A DNA stretch of 64,000 nucleotides from Holothuria scabra (Eukaryota > Echinodermata > Holothuroidea > Aspidochirotida > Holothuriidae). A program made the translations under genes and the position numbers. The stretch covers positions 5,327,371-5,391,370 of the forward strand of contig CM074185.1 of the NCBI GenBank assembly GCA_037179385.1, written 5' to 3'. A model generated the notes under the pieces. The model worked only from the letters and a program-made list of their open reading frames with translations, had not been told where the DNA came from and made no database searches. Below are positions 56,711-64,000 of the stretch, in pieces. Position 1 is the first letter of the stretch; every line of letters begins with the position of its first letter.

Positions 56711-57640
56711 TTCAGTCCAGATAAGTTCAGTTTATTTCTTCCTTCTCATAATTACAAAACAAATAAGTACAATCAAATTGATACGATTTTTAACACATAT
56801 ACAGAACGATATTAAAGAATGTTTTCAGTACTAATAGTACATGACGGGATGAGAAGGGAGAGGGACCAAAAGTAAGATGGGAAACCTTTCTAGTCTGACC
56901 CCTTAAAGTACAGAAATATGAAGAGAAGTTACAAAAAACTTACGATTAGGCTTTGAAAAAAGAAAAAGCAAAAAATGATAATTATAATTGTAATACAAAA
57001 AAGGAAAAATAAGAAGAAAGAAACTTATGAAGTGTTATCCAAAAACAGAGATTTCAGTTGAGTTTTAAAAGTTTTTTTAACTGGCAGCATTTCTAATGTT
57101 ATTGCTCAAGGAGTTCCAGAGGGAAACTCATGAGCTTCTTACTTGGGAATGGGCAAGCTGAGTTCTGGTAAGGGGTTGGGATAAACTGTCTTTAATCCTG
57201 GTAGAATAACAATGAAAGTGGCTATTTGTTTGAAAGAAATGGCTGAGGTCGATAGGCTTGTGGAAGTGTTTGTACAAAACAAAAAATACCAAGCTGATAG
57301 TTATAAAGGTCCTGCCTAGTTAACAGTCTATGATAATGAAAAAGTGGCTGTGTATGGTCGTAGAATGCAGCATTTGAAATAAGACAAATATCACGTTTCT
57401 GGAGTGCAAATAAATGATCAAGGTAGAAACTCGCTGCAGATCCCCATAAAAGTGAACTATAATTCAAATGTGGGAGTATTACAGCATTATAAATAATCTT
57501 TAGTGTCTTACTGGGCACATAGTGTCTTTCTTTACTGATTACTCCATTTATCTTAGAAACCTTTTTGCTAACTAAAGTATGTAAAGTATGTACACATAAT
57601 GAATACATGAAGCAGAACAAACACACGGAGTTCTTTACAA
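56711..57640 (-). mobile_element. CR1/L2-like LINE, 3' fragment
   Basis: The minus-strand frame (57626-57222) reads KTLKIIYNAVILPHLNYSSL, LWGSAASFYLDHLFALQKRD and DLYNYQLGIFCFVQ. This is the characteristic C-terminal region after the reverse transcriptase in CR1/L2-group LINEs. A further piece ending LKSLFLD lies at about 57040 in a shifted frame. The 3' end is near 56711, TTTATTTCTTCC on the plus strand. It is 5'-truncated and dead. Its 3' part resembles the 17.9-kb LINE in kind. Confidence 0.8.
57222..57626 (-). pseudogene. LINE ORF2 C-terminal region
   Basis: A 134-codon open stretch; see the enclosing LINE. The LPHLNYSSLLWGSA motif is the main evidence. No catalytic domain is included. 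Confidence 0.8.
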
Positions 57641-59110
57641 CATTTTTGTTGCAGATATAAGGATAACAAAAAAGATACCCCTTTACTTTGGAAGTATTAA
57701 CTGTTCTCTCACTTTCAAATGATATTTCAACATATTCTCACCTCGAAGACGGTAAATAGGCAGTCTTAAACTTTTCAAGTGAGCTCCCACTCCTTCGGTT
57801 TTCTAGGAAAGCTTATGGCGAAGACTCTAGCCATAGTGTACTCTCTGACCATCGCTATCGCAATATTTTAAGGATAAAACAGCAAATAAATCATCACACA
57901 ATCAAGAGAAGATGCCACTGAGAGTGATTTACCCAAAATATTGTGACCGGACTTTATACTTTGGTAATAGGCATAACAATGGCCGCAGGTAACCTGAGGG
58001 GGACAAATTCCCCCTGAGACTTCTAAACCATACATACACCACATGGTAAATAATGGTGAAGACCTGCAAAGCCAGTGTGTGATCTCCCCCCCCCCCCCCC
58101 CCGAGTTTTTGCCCAGACTGCAGCCGGTCCTGATAACCCCACCTCCCCGTTGATGCTCCTATATTTGTCACCTTTCGACTTTGACAGGAACAGTGGTAAT
58201 AGGTTAATTGTAGCAGTTAATGGGGGTAAAACTGAAACTTTTGTGTCTTTACATGCATTCTTATGACGTTTACGCTACCTAAAGTCTTTAAAAGGTGGGT
58301 GTCCTTATGCAATCGGTGCCACCAGTGGGATAAAAGGGCTACCTTTTTATAGGAAAAAATGGAATCTGAAGAATTTGTCTATCTTTAGGAATCAAAAGAT
58401 TGGCATCACTGATGGGTCTTGCGGAGATAATCCTCCCCCTTTGAAAAGTTTTGAAAACTTGGGTGCCCGTACATGCAATCTAGTTGTATATTTGCTATCT
58501 TTTGAAGTAGAATCTGTGTGACTAAAGTCTGGCTACGTATTTTAAGCACAAAATTGGTATCCTTGGGGGGTTGGGGTGGCCCAGTACTCCCCCTGTCGTA
58601 TTCATAAGCCAATGAGAGGAGACCAAAAAGTGCCCCGATCACACAGAATATCCTGTTAGAACAGTAGTCTGTTAAGTGTAGAAGGCTGCATTCACCAAAT
58701 AAGTTCTAGCCCAGGACAAGGTATGGATCCGTTTATTGTTACACCCCAAGTGGGCAGAAAGCTATTTTTCCGAACTAGCCTGTAAGCCTCCAAGGATAAG
58801 GCTAAGTAACAAAATCTAAATATGCACATGAACCCGTATATTCTAGTTTCTAGACTAACCTTATGTTTATAGTAAGCCATAGATCGTTTCAGCCCCATCC
58901 ATGGTTATGTACACAGAGTAAAATCGGTATACTAGTTTAAACCCCTATCGCTACTAGCTTATAGAACTATATTAACCTCGGGAGTCTACGGTAGTGACTT
59001 GTCAGTTTTCACATTCTTTCACTGAAATCCCAAAGGGTACAACGAGGTGGTTTACAGCCTTTCAGTGTTAGTTGTACTGTATCAGCTGTAACTAATTTTC
59101 TGAATAACAG
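57641..59110. repeat. Intergenic or intron with family-D repeat blocks
   Basis: TTTTGTGTCTTTACATGCAT near 58238, GGTGTCCTTATGCAATCGG near 58297 and GTGCCCGTACATGCAATC near 58461 are family-D blocks also present near 39100 and 39940. C-runs lie at 58086-58102. No gene was seen. Confidence 0.45.
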
Positions 59111-59200
59111 CTTCCTGTTCACTGGGATGCACTGATCATAACACCTGCCCGTATAAAGGAGAACATTCAATCTGGCGCGGAGAGGACATGTCTGTGGAAA
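59111..59200 (+). CDS. Weak candidate exon, phase 1-1
   Basis: A 90-base stretch with acceptor ttctgaataacag and donor GTGAGT, length divisible by three and in the same phase as the CCP series. It reads SCSLGCTDHNTCPYKGEH and then SIWRGEDMSVE. The opening CSLGC resembles GCSIGC at the start of exon 7. It is too short for a CCP module, so it could be a linker, a partial module or chance. Confidence 0.35.
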
Positions 59201-60021
59201 GTGAGTCGGACGAAATCTGAGTTAATTTGTTCCGTGAATTTATGAGAAATGTCTCACAATTTCTTATCGTAACAAAAATTTTGAGGAATGGGAAAAGTGC
59301 ACATCATATTAATCAAATTTCCCCAATTTCATCAAATTTCCCCCAAAATTATTTTCCAGGGGGGACAACTTGTCTCCTCCCCCCCCCCCCAGTACTACGC
59401 AACTGCAGCATATTGTAATCAGAGTACGTGAAGAAGCATCTACTGGAGGAAACTCTTCAGGTAAACACCGAACTACCATTTTATGCACTATAAGTAAAAT
59501 AGCCCAATTGGTAAACTTTTGAGCTGGTTTTTTACCCCTTCCTTTTGTTTTTGATTGATTTGTAAAGCTCTCCTTGCAATTACAATGACATATTGGTTAC
59601 AGTTATGATGTCATCTCTGAAATGCAGAAAATAATTTAACCAGAAGGCACACCCACGAAGGGGATGCGGTATGTTACATATGACTTCCTTGGTTGTAGTG
59701 TTATGTCACAAAGTGATAGAGAGAGCAAGTCTTGACACAAGACTGACTGTTAGCTGTTCTACAACCCCTTACTGTCCGTTATTTCATTTCCTGGATTCAG
59801 ATTGGCTCACACAGTCCACATGACAATTCATTATTTTTTGCAATAACGAATAGTTACTCATAAGCCCGCAAAAGCAGTGGCAACACAACATATCTGAAGG
59901 GCATTGAGACTGTTTCCCGTTGCTATGTGACAGGCCAGACTGGCACAAATTTGGTGAAAAATTACCAAGGCAAATGATCTAAGCAATGCTGTCCATATTA
60001 GTATATACACTGCAGTTACAG
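59201..60021. other. No confirmed gene
   Basis: A possible 52-base exon before the donor at 59461 does not match the phases of its neighbours and was not called. Confidence 0.4.
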
Positions 60022-60144
60022 TGGGCTTGCTTCAATCCAAGATGAATTTTCAACTTCCCTGCGTTGACCTAAATTCTGAGCAACCTAACGAAGATGTCAG
60101 AGCCATCATGAATGCGGTTGTTAGAGAAAAAAATCTGAAGAACG
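60022..60144 (+). CDS. Very weak candidate exon, phase 1-1
   Basis: A 123-base stretch with acceptor tgcagttacag and a poor donor, GTATAA. It reads GLLQSKMNFQLPCVDLNS, then EQPNEDVRAIMNAVVREKN. Length and phase fit the CCP series. The frame also continues to a stop at about 60176, with an AATAAA inside it at 60149. No family was recognised. Confidence 0.22.
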
Positions 60145-60292
60145 GTATAATAAAAGACAACCACCAGAGAGATTAATAAGCAGAGCCCTTCTAAAATGTG
60201 TTCACAAAACCGATTACTCATAAGATAATGTTAAAAGAACAGGTCTGGTTCACCTGCCTTTTAGTCTTGATGATGTTAGTTGAGTAAATTAA

Positions 60293-60360
60293 TCAGAAGG
60301 AGTTTCACGGCCCAGCTTCCAACCAACTGGTTAAGTCGAGCAGGCCACGGCATTTGATAA
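60293..60360. mobile_element. SINE fragment, copy 6
   Basis: The core GGAGTTTCACGGCCCAGCTT and CAACTGGTTAAGTCGAGCAG, then GGCCACGGC. No tRNA-like head. Confidence 0.5.
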
Positions 60361-62344
60361 TGACTATGATGTTACGAATTCACTAGTAATGTTGAAAGAT
60401 GTGGTTCAAGAAGATTGAACTAAAACGACTGTCACTAAATGGCGGGAAATCTTTTAGTGATGTATGCTGACTAGGACTAACCGCGTCTCTCCTACACACA
60501 AAGCAAGTTCAAACAACGCTCTCTGCATAGCAGTATAGCTGAAAGCAAGCGCTGGTAGCCTTAACTGTCTCCTTATCCAGCCAATTGCATTACTTGAGGT
60601 GTGTCTGAGTTAGTTGAAGTAGGCTCCTGATGTAACGAAGGCTTGTCCCTTTGTAAATGGTACTAGCTGGGTTTTAGTAGTTCTTCCTCCTTGACACAAG
60701 GCTATCCGAATTTCAGCATTGAGGTGTCCCTTTTGCCATAGCAACTTCAGTCTTGACCAACTTCAATCTATCATCTATCTTCTTTGGTGGACTCGGGGTA
60801 GATGAGATTCATGTTGCCAAATTTTCAATGCAAGATCCAGTTGTATCATGGAGAAAGAAACCACACAAAAAAGTCGGGACGTAAGATCTGCAAAAAAAAA
60901 AAAAAAAAAAAGTTGCAATCTTGTCTTCTTTAAACATCAGTAATGGAGAAGGTAGATAAACTGTAAAAGAGCTTTCAATCCATAACTACTGGAAAATGAA
61001 CCCCATTGTTATTAAACTTATATGTAGTAAGCCGGAGAGTTTTTGCTTTTTCAGCACAAATTAGGTTTAGCCTACCTTCAGGGCAAAACAGTGAAAAGTG
61101 AGGTTCATTTTATTCAGTGAATGGCACTTGTAGAGCTCTTTAAGCCTTCCTTTGGAGTGCACAATGGTCAACATTTTTAAGCTTGACTAATGCCTTTCAA
61201 GGTTGATACATGACTGTCCGTCAAGCCTCATGTAATACTGGGCCTTACACTTACTGCTACACTGTACAGTTCAGTAAAACCTAATTAAACCCAACGTTAA
61301 ATAGCATTAGGAAAGGCTACAGTAGGTCAATGTATTATATCGTGTGACAGTGTGACGAACCTTTACCGAACTTAATCAAACTCACAAATAGGCTAATTCG
61401 ATCAAAGCCTCACAATTGATTTTTGAAAAAGAAAATACGACGGCTCTGAAATAATAATCAATTCACCGTTTCAAATGAACTCGCCGGTGCTGCAATATTA
61501 ATCCAACGTATCTCTTGCACACCAGTCAGCACATACCTGTAAACCAGCAGGTAAGTTTTGGGTCCTAGTAATATGGCGCACAGTGAACTTCCGGTGGCTT
61601 CACTTTCGAAACAATACTTACGTAATCCAGTGATATAGATCAGTGGTGCTGAGGGTGTAAAGATTGCGCAATAACAGTCACAAATGTGAAGTCTGCTTCC
61701 CAATTGTAGGTCAGCAACCATTTACAAGTTAACTGCTTACCCGTTGTTCTTTACCGGAAGAATAAATCGCTGCATTTACAAAATGCGTATATAATTGCTC
61801 AAAATTTTCTTTTGAGTTTTTCGTGTTAAAAACCCGATTATTATGAAACCTTTCTATTTTGAGGACAGTTTTTTAACTTGTAGAAAAAGATACTGTCGGT
61901 TTACACTGGTTTCGCTTTGAATCAAACAGAAAATAGAAAATATTTCATGTCCAGTTAAATTAAAATGTATGGGCGACCAGCACAATTTTCCAGATCCCAA
62001 CAAAAAACCTTTTTTTCGAAATAAAAATTGCTTACTTAAAGAACTCGTGTTACATCCAAAATAAAAGCCGAATGGTTTTACTTCAATCCCAAAACAAGTC
62101 TTTAAGGTCCTCTGCTCTATCTAATTGTCGCAAAATGAACAAAGATTGGAATATGTTTTCCCCTTCAATAACAAAAGCTTGTAGGTAGGGATGATTCGAT
62201 GAAGGAACTTAGAATGAGAATAGTGCTCTCTACATTTAGAGGTTGTACAGAATGGCATGTTAAAAATTTACCAGCTTTCATCCCTGAGATCATTAAAAGT
62301 AGAATTTCATTTAGCACTGGTATGATGGACGTGGAGACTGTAGA
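60361..62344. other. No gene seen
   Basis: A 20-base A-run at 60892-60911. Open frames near 61458 and 62199 have no recognised similarity. No terminal exon of the CCP gene was found. Confidence 0.45.
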
Positions 62345-64000
62345 CAAACCAGGGGTGGCGCCAGGGTTTGCCCGACAGGGGAACTAAGCTCCCCGAAAAA
62401 GGGGCCAGAATTTCAAGGCCCCGACAAAGGTGATGTTATGTCCCGGTGGGCCGTAACTTGGTAGAATTTGAGGCCAAAATTTTGGGGTTCCTTTTTAACA
62501 AGTACTTAAAGGGGAAGTTTAAGCAAAATTTCAATTTTCACATGTGTAAGAGGAACAAAATCTTCACATTGTTGTGAAAGTTCTATTCAAATCGGACATG
62601 TATTTCTTGAGATATCAGTAAAAGAAGCCAGTAGATTTGTGTTCAAAAGTGAGTTTGAGGGCAGCAGAGCTTAAATCACTTCCTCACATTAACAAGGAAT
62701 GCTTTATTTTCCTTTGTTTTATCAGACTGTTGTGTTGACCTTGAAGTTAATAGGAGTATGACCTCCCTGTGGGGGATGCAAAGTTTGTAAAATTCTCATG
62801 CCACTTATGCAATCACATTTTAATCATACGGGATTGTTGAGGAGAAAATCCAGTACACAGTATAAAGGAAAAGAAAAGACTACCCATTAATGTGGGGATG
62901 TGATGTCATATGTGCTTGCTTCAAGTTCACTTTTTGTTGCAAATGTGAAAACTTTATGTTTTCATATCTTGAGAACCACACATCGGATTTCAACGCAAAT
63001 TTCACCAAAATGTTCAGGATAAGTAGTCCTCTATTATACGGAATCATGTTGTGACCTTAAAAACCCTTCTTTTAAAAATCTGGAGTTTTTGAGAAAAAAA
63101 ATTGGCTTTTGTTAGTACCATGAAAAATTCTGGGTCTCTATTGAAGAATCTGCCCTTCATATGGCAAAAATAAAAGACGTTATATAGGCGACAGCTGAAA
63201 TTCGTTTGAGGTTACGCGCTAAATCAAGTTTGCCCGGAAAGTTTTCCCTCTTTCAACGAAGATTTGAAAATTAGAGGCTTATTAAATTGGAGAACTTTTG
63301 GAATTTAATGAAGTAAAATTTTGATTTTGGTAAAGTTATAATGAATTTTTGGCTTTTTTAAGTTATGAGCCTATGTCTTTCAAGAGCAAATTTAGGTGGT
63401 ATGCCAGGTGATTAACAGACTGGATTGGCTTTGGTTATTTATTGTATGGAGTATCCATCGGAGTGGCAAATTTTGCCGCTTTTAACAATATGAAGCTTAT
63501 ACTGGAGAAAAATTGTAAAGCTTATGACGTTTTGGGCGTTTTATGGAAGAATCTTACCTTCTCGTGAGAAAAAATCAAGTGGGGGGGGGGGAACTGTAGT
63601 TTTGTTGGGGTCACTGAATATCATCATGCAGATTTAGGCCCTCAGACCATATTGAAACATTCTCCCGAGGAAAAAATTTGGCTTCGCATTTATTCGAAGT
63701 TTCATATTTTATTTTATTGTCATAGGCGTTAAGGAGTGTTTCAGTTTAGGAGGGCGCATGATTGCTTTTTGTACGAAAAGTGTAATCGTCCCCGAGAGAC
63801 CATCTAAATCGAGGGCACAGAAATTTGTGAAAAATTGAGAACCCCCAGACACGAGGAAATGGCATTTTCCGTGTTCGAAACTAGAATTTAAGAAGTCAGC
63901 TTTCGAGGGTTTTTTTTCGCAATAAAATTTTCACTTCATAATACTGCCCCAAAACGAAGAATAATTTACAAGCATGCTATGAGAAAATTGTTAAAAAATC
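62345..64000 (+). repeat. Family-B repeat, second long copy, continuing off the window
   Basis: Starts GGTGGCGCCAGGGTTTGCCC, then GACAGGGG, CTCCCCGA, CCCCGACAAAGGTGATG, CCCGGTGGGCC and TTGGTAGAATTTGAGGCC. These blocks occur in the same order, minus orientation, at 29710-29560. The interior has degenerate repeats, such as TTAGAGGCTTATTAAATTGG near 63271 and GAAGCTTATACTGGAG near 63491. The right boundary is not visible. Confidence 0.5.

Noticed and set aside
59409..59460. Short stretch with a good CAG/GTAAAC donor, considered as an exon
   Set aside because: Start and end phases do not fit neighbouring candidates, and the acceptor is weak.

Overview
This is a gene-poor, AT-rich, repeat-laden stretch of an invertebrate animal nuclear genome. 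The genes have small exons bounded by GT/AG splice sites inside multi-kilobase introns. The repeats are metazoan types: Penelope-like elements with hammerhead-ribozyme motifs, CR1/L2-like and I/jockey-like LINEs, a tRNA-derived SINE, MITE-like elements and (TA)n tracts. The domain repertoire (many sushi/CCP modules with an F-type lectin/FTP module) and repeat mix suggest a marine invertebrate, perhaps a deuterostome. I cannot name the species.

The main host content is a plus-strand series of symmetrical phase 1-1 exons: six CCP exons (5361, 21199, 27862, 31298, 33076, 33645), an F-type lectin domain split over three exons (45781, 46352, 47983), and two further CCP exons with six rather than four cysteines (49027, 55640). 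All can be joined in frame. The simplest reading is the middle of one very large secreted or membrane mosaic protein whose start lies upstream of the window. Its 3' end was not found; weak candidate exons lie at 59111 and 60022. The exon at 5361 may belong to a neighbouring gene, because a phase-consistent four-exon candidate gene end (7838-8950, with an AATAAA at 9006) sits in the 15.6 kb gap that follows it.

Layout: 1-3.5 kb holds three Penelope-like insertions, each beside (TA)n. 3.5-5.3 kb holds SINE and other repeats. 7.8-9.0 kb holds the candidate gene end. 10.1-15.9 kb holds repeats and a 1.57-kb unit present three times in tandem. 17.4-17.9 kb is a minisatellite rich in AGGTCA. 17.9-20.6 kb is a decayed LINE. 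21-34 kb holds CCP exons with intronic repeats and an old tandem duplication. 34-45 kb is repeats, a promoter-like patch near 37.9 kb, a complex tetranucleotide array and an I/jockey-like LINE. 45.8-48.2 kb is the lectin domain, with a 41-bp-stem hairpin in one intron. 49-56 kb holds the last CCP exons, a CACAGGT-rich patch and a TA-flanked inverted-repeat element. 56-64 kb is a LINE 3' end, repeats and weak exon candidates.

All domain calls come from reading translated sequence by eye; no database search was possible.
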